DNA of 64,000 bases. Source: VRUE01 sp963737575. GTDB taxonomy: Bacteria > Actinomycetota > Thermoleophilia > Solirubrobacterales > 70-9. Position numbers and translations under genes: made by a program. The stretch is from contig CAVTTJ010000008.1 in the NCBI GenBank assembly GCA_963737575.1, forward strand, positions 212,594 to 276,593, read 5' to 3'. The notes under the pieces are model-generated. The model did not search any database. It was not told the origin of the DNA and saw nothing but the letters and a program-made list of their open reading frames with translations. Position 1 is the first letter of the stretch. The number at the start of each line of letters is the position of its first letter. Positions 8,583-17,488 of this stretch are shown in pieces.

Positions 8583-9929
8583 ATGAAGGTTCTCATCTTC
8601 CACGGCTACATGCTGCGCGGCACCGGCAGCAACATCTACGCAGCGAACCTGGCGGCCGCTCTGGCCCGGCTCGGGCACGAGGTTCACCTGATCTGCCAGG
8701 AGCGCCGGGTGCGGATCGAGGGGGTCGAGATCCACAACCCCGACATCCACGGCCTGCTGCCCGTCTACCTCAAGGACCCCTATGAGGGGTTCGAGGTCAA
8801 GGCCTTCCCCGAGATGACCGAGGCAGAGCTCGACCGCTATATCGAGGACAACGTCGAGGCGGTGCGCGAGGTCGTGGCCGGCGTCGGGCCGCCCGACTCC
8901 GCGCTCGCCGGCCACCTCGTGATGGGGCCGTGCATCCTCGCCCGTGCGGGGATCGGCGAGTTCGCCGCCAAGATCCACGGCTCGGCACTCGAGTACACGG
9001 TCAAACCCGATCCCCGCTTCATTCCCTACGCCGAGGAGGGGGTGCGATCCGCCTCATGCGTCCTCACCGGCTCCCACCACACCGCCGAATCGCTCTGGGA
9101 CGCATTGCCGGGTGTCGAGGGGCTGCGGGAGAAGACACGGCTGGGGCCGCCGGGCGTCGACACGGAGCGGTTCCGACCCCGGGACGGCGCGGGGGAGAGG
9201 GTGCCGCTGGTCGCATTCGTAGGCAAGCTGATCGTCTCCAAGGGGATCGACCTCCTGCTCGCCGCCTGGCCCCTGGTTCTGGCCAGGAACCCGGCGGCGC
9301 GGCTCAGGGTCGCCGGGTACGGCGCCTATGAGGATGGCGTCGAGCGGCTGCTCGCGGCCCTCGACCGCGGCGACCTCGACGCGGCCCGCGAGGTCGCCCG
9401 GCTCGGTCGCGGGCTCGAGGGCGGCCCCGAGCAGCCGCTCCCGATCCTCTCGGACTTCCTGGCCGCGCCGCCCCTGGGATATCTCGACGCTGCGCGCGGG
9501 ATGGCCGCGTCGGTCGAGCTGATCGGGCGCCTCGAGCACGACCAGGTCGCCGCCCTGCTGCCCGAATGCGAGGCGCTGGCGATGCCGAGCACCTTTCCCG
9601 AGGCGTTCGGGATGGTCGCCGCCGAGGCCGCCGCCTGCGGCGCGCTGCCGGTCTCGGCCGGGCACTCGGGGATGCTCGAGGTCTCCCGCAAGCTGGCCGA
9701 GGCGCTGCCGCCCGAGGCGGCCGGACTGACCTCGTTCGCGGTCGAACAGGGGGCCGTGGAGGCGATCGCCGAGAGGCTGAACAGGTGGCTCTCGCTGCCC
9801 GAGGAACGGCGAGTCGCGGCCCGCGAGGCCCTGGTCTCGACCGCTCACCGGCTCTGGAGCTGGGAGGGCGTGGCCCGCGGCGTCATCGCCGCCTCACGGG
9901 GCGAGCTAGACCGTCTGCCGGATGCATAG
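8583..9929 (+). CDS. GT4-family glycosyltransferase
   Basis: The 448-residue GT-B protein starts at ATG 8583 after a GGAGG-type ribosome site at 8568-8572 region. The N-terminal Rossmann half begins MKVLIFHGYMLRGTGSN with the usual glycine loop. The C-terminal half has FVGKLIVSKGIDLLLAAWP, the start of the donor-binding domain. It also has the E-x7-E region MPSTFPEAFGMVAAEAAACGALPVSAG, which binds the nucleotide sugar. It probably adds a sugar to a lipid or small-molecule acceptor in the cytoplasm. It is not linked to an obvious sugar cluster. Confidence 0.9.
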   Translation: MKVLIFHGYMLRGTGSNIYAANLAAALARLGHEVHLICQERRVRIEGVEIHNPDIHGLLPVYLKDPYEGFEVKAFPEMTEAELDRYIEDNVEAVREVVAGVGPPDSALAGHLVMGPCILARAGIGEFAAKIHGSALEYTVKPDPRFIPYAEEGVRSASCVLTGSHHTAESLWDALPGVEGLREKTRLGPPGVDTERFRPRDGAGERVPLVAFVGKLIVSKGIDLLLAAWPLVLARNPAARLRVAGYGAYEDGVERLLAALDRGDLDAAREVARLGRGLEGGPEQPLPILSDFLAAPPLGYLDAARGMAASVELIGRLEHDQVAALLPECEALAMPSTFPEAFGMVAAEAAACGALPVSAGHSGMLEVSRKLAEALPPEAAGLTSFAVEQGAVEAIAERLNRWLSLPEERRVAAREALVSTAHRLWSWEGVARGVIAASRGELDRLPDA

Positions 9930-9943
9930 AATCCCCGGCGCCC

Positions 9944-10009
9944 ATGAGTCCGGAGCGAGCAAGCGTGCATATCTGGTTCGTCGCGCCGCGAGCGAAGGAC
10001 AATTTCTGA
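9944..10009 (+). repeat. Micro-ORF repeat (SVHIWF element), copy 1, upstream of coxB
   Basis: This is a 66-nt open frame from ATG 9944 to TGA 10007-10009, encoding 21 residues with the core ERASVHIWF-V-APRAK. It is followed after 3 nt by the coxB ATG at 10013. The DNA is closely similar to copies at 17485-17694, 17804-17872 and 21260-21396, each of which also lies directly upstream of a gene in the sense direction. See findings. Confidence 0.8.
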
Positions 10010-10012
10010 CAA

Positions 10013-10807
10013 ATGATCGGCCGCCTCCCGATATTGAAAATGTTCGCCGTCACAATCGCCGCGACGGCGGTGATCTCGGTGGTGATGCTGCAGATCCACT
10101 GGGACGGGGAACAGGCATCGACCGCGGCACCGGAAATCGATCGCCTGCTCGACGTGATGATCGTCCTCTCGTCCTTCGTCTTCTCGCTGGTGATGGTGAT
10201 GCTCTTCTACGCGCTCTGGAAATTCAGGGCCAAACCCGGCGACGAGTCCGACGGCGAGCCGATCCACGGCAACACCCGGCTCGAGGTCGCCTGGACCCTG
10301 ATCCCGACGATCATCGTCCTCTTCGGAGCCGGCTACAGCTGGGTCGTCCTCGACAAGATCGAAAAGACGGAAGGGAACCCGCTCACGGTCGACGTCTTCG
10401 CGCAGCAGTACGCCTGGAGCTTCGGCTTTCCAGGCAAAGGCGACGTCTGGTCGCAGGGCGTGATGCACGTCCCGGTCAACCGCCAGGTCCAGTTCAAGAT
10501 GCACGCCCAGGACGTGATCCACTCGTTCTGGGTTCCCGAGTGGCGGATCAAGAAAGACGCGGTCCCGGGGATCACGACGACCGCGATCGTGACGCCCGAC
10601 AAGGTCGGCACCTACCAGCTGATCTGCACCGAGCTCTGCGGCTTCGGCCACGCGAGCATGCGGGCGGAGGTCGTCGTCGAGTCGGTGCCGGAATTCCGCA
10701 AATGGGTCGAAGGGCTGAAAGAGAAGGTGCCGAAGCCGCTCGAGGACTCGGTGGTCCAGGACACCGAAACGAACCCGGTGCCATTGCTCGGGGCAGGAGG
10801 GGCATAA
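10013..10807 (+). CDS. coxB: Cytochrome c oxidase subunit II
   Basis: The 264-residue protein has two N-terminal TM helices (about residues 10-30 and 50-70) and a periplasmic cupredoxin domain. The CuA ligands are intact: His in DVIHSFWVPEW and the cluster CTELCGFGHASM (two Cys, Glu, His, Met). It accepts electrons from cytochrome c and passes them to heme a of subunit I. No fused cytochrome c domain is present. It heads the cox operon and is preceded by the micro-ORF repeat, 3 nt from that repeat's stop. Confidence 0.96.
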   Translation: MIGRLPILKMFAVTIAATAVISVVMLQIHWDGEQASTAAPEIDRLLDVMIVLSSFVFSLVMVMLFYALWKFRAKPGDESDGEPIHGNTRLEVAWTLIPTIIVLFGAGYSWVVLDKIEKTEGNPLTVDVFAQQYAWSFGFPGKGDVWSQGVMHVPVNRQVQFKMHAQDVIHSFWVPEWRIKKDAVPGITTTAIVTPDKVGTYQLICTELCGFGHASMRAEVVVESVPEFRKWVEGLKEKVPKPLEDSVVQDTETNPVPLLGAGGA

Positions 10808-10823
10808 TGGAGGCCAGCGCCAG

Positions 10824-12728
10824 ATGGTGAATGCGATCAAGCGACCCGGGTGGATCAGGGGCGGGCTCGGACTGATTCTGGGTGCCGCCTTCGGCTTCGG
10901 CCTCGTCGTCGCCCTGCGCGCGGTCTCGGGCCTGCCGATCTGGCAGACCGAACAGACCGGCTACCCGCATGTCGTCGTGCCGCTGGTCAGCGGCCCGCTC
11001 GGCTTCCTGCTCGGGTTCGGCTGCTTCGACTACTGGCTGCGGTGGGCCTTCGGCGCGCCGACGATCCCCGAGGACCACTCTCAGCACGGAGCGACGAGCT
11101 GGAGGGACTACTTCCGCTTCAACACCGACCACAAGGTGATCGGGATCCAGTACATCGTCACCACCTTCTTCTTCTTCTTCGTGGGCGGCCTGATGGCGAT
11201 GCTGATCCGGGCCGAGCTCGCCCAGCCCGGCCAGCAGATCGTCGACGCCTCGACCTACAACAGCCTCTTCTCGACCCACGCCGTGCTGATGATCTTCGTC
11301 TTCGTGATCCCGGTCTTCGCCGGCATCGCAAACTACGTCCTGCCGTTGATGATCGGCGCGCCGGACATGGCGTTCCCGCGGCTGAACGCGCTCAGCTTCT
11401 GGATGCTGCCGCTGGCGGGCCTGCTCTTCATCGGCAGCTTTCTCGCCCCGGGGGGAGCGTTCGACGCGGGCTGGACCGGATACGCGCCGCTATCGACGGG
11501 CGCGCCGTTGGGGCAGTCGTTCTTCAACCTCGGCGTCCAGTTCGCAGGCGCCTCCTCGATTGCGACCGCGCTCAACTTCCTGGTCACGATCATCACGATG
11601 CGGGCGCCCGGAATGACCTTCTGGCGGATGCCGCTGCTGGTCTGGGCCAACCTCTCGACCTCGCTGCTGGTGGTCGCCGCGACGCCGTTCATCGCCGGCG
11701 CCCAGTTCATGGTCCTCTTCGACCGCATCCTCGGCACCCAGTTCTTCGAGTTCTCGGGCGGCGGCGACGTCGTCAGCTACCAGCACATCTTCTGGTTCTA
11801 CTCGCACCCGGCGGTCTACATCATGATGCTGCCCGGGTTCGGGATCATCTCCGAGGTCATATCGACCCATGCCCGAAAGCCGATCTTCGGCTACCGGCTG
11901 ATGGCGCTGGCGCTGATCGGGATCGTCGTCCTCAGCTACTCGGTCTGGGCGCACCACATGTTCGTCGCCGGGATGTTCAGCTGGCTGCGGGTGCCGATGA
12001 TGATCACCACCCTGCTGATCGCCGTCCCGACCGGAATCAAGATCTTCTCCTGGCTGGGGACCCTCTACTTCGGCAAGATCCACACCTACTCGACGGCGAT
12101 GCTGTTCGCGCTCGCCTTCATCGTCACCTTCACGATCGGCGGCATCAGCGGCGTGATGCTGGGCATGGTCCCGCTCGACATCCATGTCTCGGACACCTAC
12201 TTCATCGTCGCCCACATCCACTTCGTCCTCTTCGGCGGCTCGGTCTTCACGATCTTCGCCGGCATCTACCACTGGTTCCCGAAGATCACCGGGCGGATGT
12301 ACGACGAGAAGCTCGGCCGCGTCCACTTCTGGGGGACGCTGCTCGGGACCTGGGGCACGTTCATCCCGATGCACTGGATCGGGATGGACGGGATGCCGCG
12401 CCGCGTCGCCGACTACGCATCGCAGTTCGGGAACTGGAACCTGCTGATCAGCTGCTTCGCCTTCATGCTCGGCGCGATCCAGCTGGTCTTCCTCTACAAC
12501 ATGATCGTCAGCTGGCGATACGGGCCGCGCGCCGTCTCGAACCCCTGGCGGGCGAACTCGATCGAGTGGCAGGTCTCCTCGCCGCCGCCGATCTTCAACT
12601 TCGACGAGATTCCGCGCGTCGTCGGCGGGCCGTACGAGTACGGCGTCCCCGGCGCGCGCCACGCGATCATGGCCGGTGAAGGCGCCGAGGTGACCCAGCC
12701 GGAGCCGGCGAAAGCCGGGGCAACATGA
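10824..12728 (+). CDS. coxA: Cytochrome c oxidase subunit I, A2 type
   Basis: The 634-residue protein starts at ATG 10824 after GGAGG at 10809-10813. The core has all ligands: the heme a His in FSTHAVLMIF, the CuB His and cross-link Tyr in YSHPAVY, the CuB pair in VWAHHMF, and the heme a3/a His pair in VAHIHFVLFGG. The YSHPxVY motif instead of GHPEVY marks an A2-type oxidase (Tyr-Ser in place of the D-channel Glu). About 80 residues with two extra TM helices precede the conserved core. Its TGA overlaps the next ATG (ATGA). Confidence 0.97.
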   Translation: MVNAIKRPGWIRGGLGLILGAAFGFGLVVALRAVSGLPIWQTEQTGYPHVVVPLVSGPLGFLLGFGCFDYWLRWAFGAPTIPEDHSQHGATSWRDYFRFNTDHKVIGIQYIVTTFFFFFVGGLMAMLIRAELAQPGQQIVDASTYNSLFSTHAVLMIFVFVIPVFAGIANYVLPLMIGAPDMAFPRLNALSFWMLPLAGLLFIGSFLAPGGAFDAGWTGYAPLSTGAPLGQSFFNLGVQFAGASSIATALNFLVTIITMRAPGMTFWRMPLLVWANLSTSLLVVAATPFIAGAQFMVLFDRILGTQFFEFSGGGDVVSYQHIFWFYSHPAVYIMMLPGFGIISEVISTHARKPIFGYRLMALALIGIVVLSYSVWAHHMFVAGMFSWLRVPMMITTLLIAVPTGIKIFSWLGTLYFGKIHTYSTAMLFALAFIVTFTIGGISGVMLGMVPLDIHVSDTYFIVAHIHFVLFGGSVFTIFAGIYHWFPKITGRMYDEKLGRVHFWGTLLGTWGTFIPMHWIGMDGMPRRVADYASQFGNWNLLISCFAFMLGAIQLVFLYNMIVSWRYGPRAVSNPWRANSIEWQVSSPPPIFNFDEIPRVVGGPYEYGVPGARHAIMAGEGAEVTQPEPAKAGAT

Positions 12729-13606
12729 GCGCGGATCAGGCGCAGGAGGCTCGACCGCTGCTGATCTTCCTCAACGAGGTGGCGGGCGGCCGCAAGCTGA
12801 TCAACACGGTCCAGGACCGCGCCGGAAAGATCTCCTCGGTCGTCGTCGCGGCGCCGCAGAACCAGCCGGCCGCCGGCCAGATAATCGACACCGGCGAGCT
12901 TCGCGACGCCGCCCGTGCCCGGGTCGAGGTGACGATGTCGGTGCTCTCCGAGTACGGGGTCGACTCGATCGGAGAGGTGATGGACCCCCATCCCGCGCTG
13001 GCGCTCGACGACGTCGTTCGCGCCCATAACCCGGGCGAGGTGCTGCTCTCCTGCCTCGACGAGACCCGCTTCGGGTTCACCCGCAAGGACCTGGTCGAGT
13101 GGGCGCGGAACCGGTTCGAACCGGACGTCACGGTGACCCACATCCCGGTCCGGATCCAGGACGACTCGATCCGCTGGGACGTCAGTCACACGCTCGTTGT
13201 CGCGACCCAGACGGTCGCCTCCCCCGACCTCGTCGCGCGGTTGAAACAGCGCGCCGCGGCCCGGCCGCACCGCTTCACGATCATCTGCCCGCGCGCGGAG
13301 GGCGTCGCCGAGCCGGTCGTCGCCCGCGACCTCGCCTCGACTCTGGCCGAGCTCTACCGGGCCGACATCGACGCCACCGGGCAGCCGATGAGCCCAGACC
13401 CCTTCCTTGCGGTCCAGAACGCGATCAGGCACTACCGCGTCGACGAGGTCCTGATCTCGACCTTTAGCGGGGAGCAGTCCCGTTGGCTCGAGGAGGACCT
13501 GGTCGGCCGCGTGCGGGAGATCACCGAGAAGCCGGTCGAGCACCTCGAGGTCGGCCGCGCCGCCGAGAAGGTCGCCGCCGCCGTCGCCGAGGGAGAGGAA
13601 CACTGA
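12725..13606 (+). CDS. UspA-like two-domain protein in the cox operon
   Basis: The 293-residue soluble protein appears to have two alpha/beta halves. The second ends with DEVLISTFSGEQSRWLEEDL followed by VEHLEV. This C-terminal pattern recurs in the proteins at 14307-14954 and 55763-56359 and resembles universal-stress-type nucleotide-binding folds. Unlike those two it has no TM segment. It is translationally coupled on both sides (ATGA with coxA, TGATG with coxC), so it is made together with the oxidase. The function is unknown; assembly or regulation is only a guess from position. Confidence 0.75.
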   Translation: MSADQAQEARPLLIFLNEVAGGRKLINTVQDRAGKISSVVVAAPQNQPAAGQIIDTGELRDAARARVEVTMSVLSEYGVDSIGEVMDPHPALALDDVVRAHNPGEVLLSCLDETRFGFTRKDLVEWARNRFEPDVTVTHIPVRIQDDSIRWDVSHTLVVATQTVASPDLVARLKQRAAARPHRFTIICPRAEGVAEPVVARDLASTLAELYRADIDATGQPMSPDPFLAVQNAIRHYRVDEVLISTFSGEQSRWLEEDLVGRVREITEKPVEHLEVGRAAEKVAAAVAEGEEH

Positions 13607-14241
13607 TGGAGAGCGCCTCGGTAGCCCTCGGGCACGGAGACGGCCACGCCGCCGAGGAGCATCACGGCCCGCCGGAGGCGAACCAGAGCTCGCGGATCGA
13701 CCGCCAGACGCTCGGGATCCTTCTCTTCATCGTCTCCGAGATCATGCTGTTCGGGGCGTTCTTCGCCTCCTACTTCTTCCTCCGGGTGGTCGTCAACCCG
13801 CCGACCTGGCCGCCGGAACCGTTCGAACTCCCGGTCGCCGTCGCCGGCGTCAACACGGCGATCCTGGTCTCCTCGAGCTTCACGATCCACTACGCGCTGG
13901 AGTCGATCCGGCGCGGCAACCGCCGCGGGCTCAAACTCGGCCTGGTCCTGACCTGGCTGCTCGGCGCCACCTTCCTCTTCATCCAGCTGAACGAGTACGC
14001 ACACATCGGGTTCAGCGCCCGCGACCTCGCCTTCGGCTCGATCTTCTACGGCCTGACCGGCCTTCACGGCGCCCACGTCTTCATCGGCCTCTGCCTGTTG
14101 AGCTTCGCGACGATCCGCGCCTTCCGCGGCCATTTCGGCCCCGAGGAGAAGGATCACCTCGGCGTCGAGGTGCCCGGCATCTACTGGCACTTCGTCGACG
14201 TGATGTGGATCATCGTCTACACGACGGTCTACATCCTCTAG
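13606..14241 (+). CDS. coxC: Cytochrome c oxidase subunit III
   Basis: The 211-residue membrane protein has five predicted TM helices. It has the subunit III features FIVSEIMLFGAFFASYFFLRV and, at the end, YGLTGLHGAHVFIGL and VPGIYWHFVDVMWIIVYT, including the conserved His and Glu. The N-terminal 35 residues are soluble and His-rich. It starts at an ATG overlapping the TGA of the preceding gene (TGATG). It completes the I-II-III set; no subunit IV gene follows directly. Confidence 0.95.
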   Translation: MESASVALGHGDGHAAEEHHGPPEANQSSRIDRQTLGILLFIVSEIMLFGAFFASYFFLRVVVNPPTWPPEPFELPVAVAGVNTAILVSSSFTIHYALESIRRGNRRGLKLGLVLTWLLGATFLFIQLNEYAHIGFSARDLAFGSIFYGLTGLHGAHVFIGLCLLSFATIRAFRGHFGPEEKDHLGVEVPGIYWHFVDVMWIIVYTTVYIL

Positions 14242-14306
14242 CTCGGGCCCACCTCTCATGACGGCGTGGTTGAACCGGAGCGCCGGCCGGGTAGTACAAC
14301 TTGCAT

Positions 14307-14954
14307 ATGCACAACCCTCTGAGATCCGAGGCTGACGCGTTTCGCTGGCTCGTGGTGATCGGAGGGGGAGCGGTGGCCGTGATCGCCCTGACGCTGCTGA
14401 CGCGGCCCGTCTTCGGCGTCGTCCTCGCGGCGGGGCTGATCGGGTTCGGTTGCGGGGTGGCCTGGCGCAACTCGCGCGGCGCGATGCCACGCAACCTCGA
14501 GCTGACGCGTGGCCGCGACGGCAAGCACCGGATCCTGGTCGTCGCCAACGAGACGGTCGGTGGCGAGGCGCTGCTCGATGAGATCGCCAACCGCACCAGG
14601 GGCCGTGACAGCGAGGTCCTCGTCGTCACCCCGGCCCTCCCTGGCTCGAGGGCACAGCACTGGGCCTCCGACACAGACGGCGCGACCGAGCTGGCGCGCC
14701 AGCGGATGGAGCTATCGGTGATCGAGCTCCAGCGGTTGGGCCTCAAGGCCCGGGGAGAGATCGGCGACGCCGACCCCAATACCGCGATCGAGGATGCGCT
14801 GCGCCTGTTCCCGGCGGACGAGATCGTGCTATCGACCCATCCCCCCGAGCGCTCGCACTGGCTCGAGCGGGGCGTCGTCGAGCAGGCGCGGAAAATCGAG
14901 CTACCGGTCACCCACGTCGTCGTCGATCTCGCGGCCGAACCAAGCGTCCACTAG
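14307..14954 (+). CDS. Membrane-anchored UspA-like protein
   Basis: The 215-residue protein has a hydrophobic N-terminal hairpin (WLVVIGGGAVAVIALTLL and VFGVVLAAGLIGFGCG) and then a soluble alpha/beta domain. That domain begins HRILVVANETVGGEALLDEI and ends DEIVLSTHPPERSHWLERG with PVTHVVVDL. It is a paralogue of the proteins at 12725 and 55763. The ATG at 14307 is preferred to the TTG at 14301. Its TAG overlaps the stop of ctaA on the other strand exactly (CTAG, 14951-14954). The biochemical role is unknown. Confidence 0.75.
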   Translation: MHNPLRSEADAFRWLVVIGGGAVAVIALTLLTRPVFGVVLAAGLIGFGCGVAWRNSRGAMPRNLELTRGRDGKHRILVVANETVGGEALLDEIANRTRGRDSEVLVVTPALPGSRAQHWASDTDGATELARQRMELSVIELQRLGLKARGEIGDADPNTAIEDALRLFPADEIVLSTHPPERSHWLERGVVEQARKIELPVTHVVVDLAAEPSVH

Positions 14955-15940
14955 CCCAACGCCGGCTCCTTCATCGCATCGCCGGCTTGAGCGTCAGGCC
15001 TTGCGTCTTTGGCGGCATGCTGCGGCTCGAGGCGGCCCGCAGTGGCAACCGTCCAGAGCATCGCCAGCCAGGTCGTCGTCGCGACCGCGACGTGGAGCCA
15101 GACCAGCTCCGACGGCAATTCGAGGAACCACTGGACGCCTCCTATGACGCCCTGGAGGGCGAGCAGGCCGATCACCACCCCCAGTGGGCCAGCGGCTCGC
15201 CTGTCGCCTCCCTCGCGGCGCAGGAGGAACCAGACGGCGATCGTCGCCAGGCCGAACACCGTCGCGATCGCGGAGTGGCGCTGCACGACCCATTCGAGCG
15301 TTCCCGTCCCCTCGAAGTCGAATCGGTGGACCAGCTGTCCTTCGTGGGCGCCGGCGTGGGGCCCGGAGCCGGTCGAGATCGTCCCGGCGAGGATCGTCAG
15401 CTGTCCCAGCGGGATCAGGGCGCGGACCGACCAGACGCCGAGCCGGTCGCTCGAGGCGCGCCTCGCGCCGGGCTCGTAGCGCGAGCACCAGGCGAGCGCG
15501 AAGGCGGCGTCGAGCAGCAGCATCGAGAGTAGGAAGTGGCACATCACGAGCCCGGGGGCGAGGTCGAACTTGACGACCAGGGCCCCGAGGATCGCCTGGG
15601 CGATGACCCCGAGTGGGAGCATCGCCCCGAACAGCGCCAGGTGCCACCGGAACGGGCGACGGAACCAGGCGAGGACGCTGGCGGCGATCACAGCGATCCC
15701 GACGAAACCGGTCAGGACACGGTTGGTGTACTCGATCACCGCGTGGGATTCGAGCGGGGGCGCCGTCCCGCCGTAGCACTTGGGCCAGTCAGGGCAGCCG
15801 AGGCCGGAGCCGGTCAGCCTCACCGCCGCGCCGGTGAGGACGATCAGCGCCAGCGCCGCCAGCGCCACCGCCGTGACCCGGGCGTAGAGCTGCGGCGAGA
15901 TGTTGAGACGCTCGCGCATCGCCCCCAGATCATGCCCCAC
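14951..15940 (-). CDS. ctaA: Heme A synthase (CtaA/COX15)
   Basis: The 329-residue, eight-TM protein has the COX15/CtaA signatures TGAAVRLTGSGLGCPDWP, EYTNRVLTGFVGI, a His in HFLLSMLLLDAAFALAW and a C-terminal half-repeat (TISTGSGPHAGAH, VQRHSAIATVF). It oxidises the C8 methyl of heme O to a formyl group to give heme A for the aa3-type oxidase. The start is GTG 15940 or ATG 15919; neither has a strong ribosome site. It converges on the upstream cox operon and lies near ctaB, which makes its substrate. Confidence 0.93.
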   Translation of the reverse strand: MGHDLGAMRERLNISPQLYARVTAVALAALALIVLTGAAVRLTGSGLGCPDWPKCYGGTAPPLESHAVIEYTNRVLTGFVGIAVIAASVLAWFRRPFRWHLALFGAMLPLGVIAQAILGALVVKFDLAPGLVMCHFLLSMLLLDAAFALAWCSRYEPGARRASSDRLGVWSVRALIPLGQLTILAGTISTGSGPHAGAHEGQLVHRFDFEGTGTLEWVVQRHSAIATVFGLATIAVWFLLRREGGDRRAAGPLGVVIGLLALQGVIGGVQWFLELPSELVWLHVAVATTTWLAMLWTVATAGRLEPQHAAKDARPDAQAGDAMKEPALG

Positions 15941-15968
15941 CAGCGCGTGCGGCAGGGTCCCCGCGGCC

Positions 15969-16664
15969 CTACTTCGAGCCGCCGCCCTTCTTCGAGGTGG
16001 AGCTGATCAGGTATTCGACCAGTTGTTCGATTTCTTTCGGTTTGATCGATTCTTTGAAGTTGCCGGGCATCACGTTGGAGGGGAAGCCCTTGGCGATTTT
16101 GGCGTTCGGATCGACGATCGATTCTTCGATCATGGCGGCGCTCTGCCCTGGCAGGACTTCGTCGAGGTTGGGCCCGACGGTCCCACCGGCTTCGGCGGCG
16201 GCGAGCGTGTGGCATCCGCTGCAGCCGTTGGCCGCGAAGACCTGTGCCCCTGGACCGCCCGGAACTTCCGGCGGTGCCGCGCCGGGGACACCTGCCCACT
16301 TGCCGACGTAGGCGGCGACATCGTCGAGATCCTGCCCGCCGAGGATTTTCGGCGGCATCGAGACCGCCGGGTTGTCGTTCATCGGGCGCGGGAACTCGAC
16401 CTGGCCTTTGACGATCCCCTCGATCGTCGAGTCGGGCTCGCCGGCGGAGCGCGCCGCGGCGAAGGCGTCGTCGAGGTTGGGGCCGATCTGGGCCGAGGTC
16501 CCGGCCTCGGCGAGGGTGTGGCAGGTGCCGCAGTTTTTGATGAAGAGGGCGCGGCCACGCGTCACGTCGCCGCTGCTGGTGCCGCAGCCGGACGCCGCGA
16601 TCAGGACCGACCCCAGGGCGAGCAGGGCGGCGAGGGCGCGGATTTGGGTGCGTGATCTGGGCAT
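15969..16664 (-). CDS. Diheme cytochrome c lipoprotein
   Basis: The 231-residue protein starts at ATG 16664. A lipoprotein signal peptide ends LIAASGC (lipobox Cys about residue 27). Two cytochrome c domains follow: CGTCH with distal Met in VSMPPKILG, and CSGCH with Met in SNVMPGNF. It is probably an outer-face electron carrier, delivering electrons to CuA of coxB. Position between ctaA and the CBS protein, within the oxidase region, fits this role. A Gly/Pro-rich linker separates the domains. Confidence 0.92.
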   Translation of the reverse strand: MPRSRTQIRALAALLALGSVLIAASGCGTSSGDVTRGRALFIKNCGTCHTLAEAGTSAQIGPNLDDAFAAARSAGEPDSTIEGIVKGQVEFPRPMNDNPAVSMPPKILGGQDLDDVAAYVGKWAGVPGAAPPEVPGGPGAQVFAANGCSGCHTLAAAEAGGTVGPNLDEVLPGQSAAMIEESIVDPNAKIAKGFPSNVMPGNFKESIKPKEIEQLVEYLISSTSKKGGGSK

Positions 16665-16792
16665 CTCAGAGCGGCGCGAAGCGCGCCGGAGTCTATATGC
16701 CGGCCCCCCGCGAAAGAGGTTCGCGGACCCCCCTCGGTCGGGTACGCTTGAGACGATCAACACGATCTCGCAGTCCCTACGATGGAGGCTTG

Positions 16793-17194
16793 ATGCAGGT
16801 ACGGGATGGGATGTCCGAGGTTGTTCTCACGGTCGGCCCGACGCACACACTGCGGGAGGCGGCCGCGATGATGGTCGAGAAGGGGACGGGGGCGGCCCTG
16901 GTCCTCGACGAGGAGGTGCCGGGCTCGAGCATCATCACCGAGCGCGACCTCCTCAACTCGGTCGGTCGGGGCGAGGACCCGGACTCCGAGCTGGTCTCGG
17001 CGCACATGACCGACTCGATCATCACAGCCTCCCCGGGATGGAGCCTCGAGCGGGCGGCGGCGGAGATGTCGAGGCGGGCGATCCGCCATCTGGTCGTCGT
17101 CGAGGACGGAAGCCTCGTCGGGATGCTCTCGATCCGCGACATCGTCCGCGTCTGGACGTCGGACGGCGCGACGTCGGAGGTTCCGGCGGACTGA
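16793..17194 (+). CDS. Two-CBS-domain protein
   Basis: The 133-residue protein is essentially a Bateman pair: CBS1 about residues 8-60 (GPTHTLREAAAMMVEKGTG, ITERDLL) and CBS2 about 70-125 (SPGWSLERAAAEMSRRAIRH, LVGMLSIRDIV). The ATG at 16793 follows GGAGG at 16784-16788; upstream in-frame codons lack a ribosome site. Such stand-alone CBS proteins bind adenine nucleotides and act as sensors; the partner is unknown. It stops directly next to the convergent gene at 17195. Confidence 0.9.
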   Translation: MQVRDGMSEVVLTVGPTHTLREAAAMMVEKGTGAALVLDEEVPGSSIITERDLLNSVGRGEDPDSELVSAHMTDSIITASPGWSLERAAAEMSRRAIRHLVVVEDGSLVGMLSIRDIVRVWTSDGATSEVPAD

Positions 17195-17488
17195 CTAGCC
17201 CTTGGGCGGGCTGATCGTCTCGACGGGGAGGACGGCGCCGCGGGCCCGCTGCCGGCGCGGCAGGCGGTAATACTCGGCGCGGGCGCCGGAGACCATGCTG
17301 CGGAGGGCGGCGAGGAGGATCACTCCGCCGATGATCGAGAAGACCCAGGGCGGGACCATGAAGCCCCCGGCGAAGATCCCGCAGACGGCGGCCGCGGCGC
17401 CGAGAGCGAAGAAGGCGGGCGCCCAGGACGGGCGCGGCGCGTAGACGAGCTCTCCCGGCTCCGGTATCTCACGATGCTCCGCGGTCAT
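17195..17488 (-). CDS. Two-TM membrane protein, possible oxidase accessory subunit
   Basis: The 97-residue protein has two TM helices (about residues 25-45 and 50-65: APAFFALGAAAAVCGIFAG, VFSIIGGVILLAALRS) and a basic C-terminal tail. Its first codons (MTAE) are shared with the preceding repeat units, and its ATG overlaps the stop of the last unit (ATGA). It is the last gene of the locus holding the second coxB/coxA pair and ctaB. A small oxidase subunit IV-like role is an inference from topology and position only. Confidence 0.65.
   Translation of the reverse strand: MTAEHREIPEPGELVYAPRPSWAPAFFALGAAAAVCGIFAGGFMVPPWVFSIIGGVILLAALRSMVSGARAEYYRLPRRQRARGAVLPVETISPPKG

Noticed and set aside
10850..12679. 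Plus-strand 609-codon frame overlapping coxA
   Set aside because: Alternative frame of coxA with Arg/Pro-rich shadow composition.
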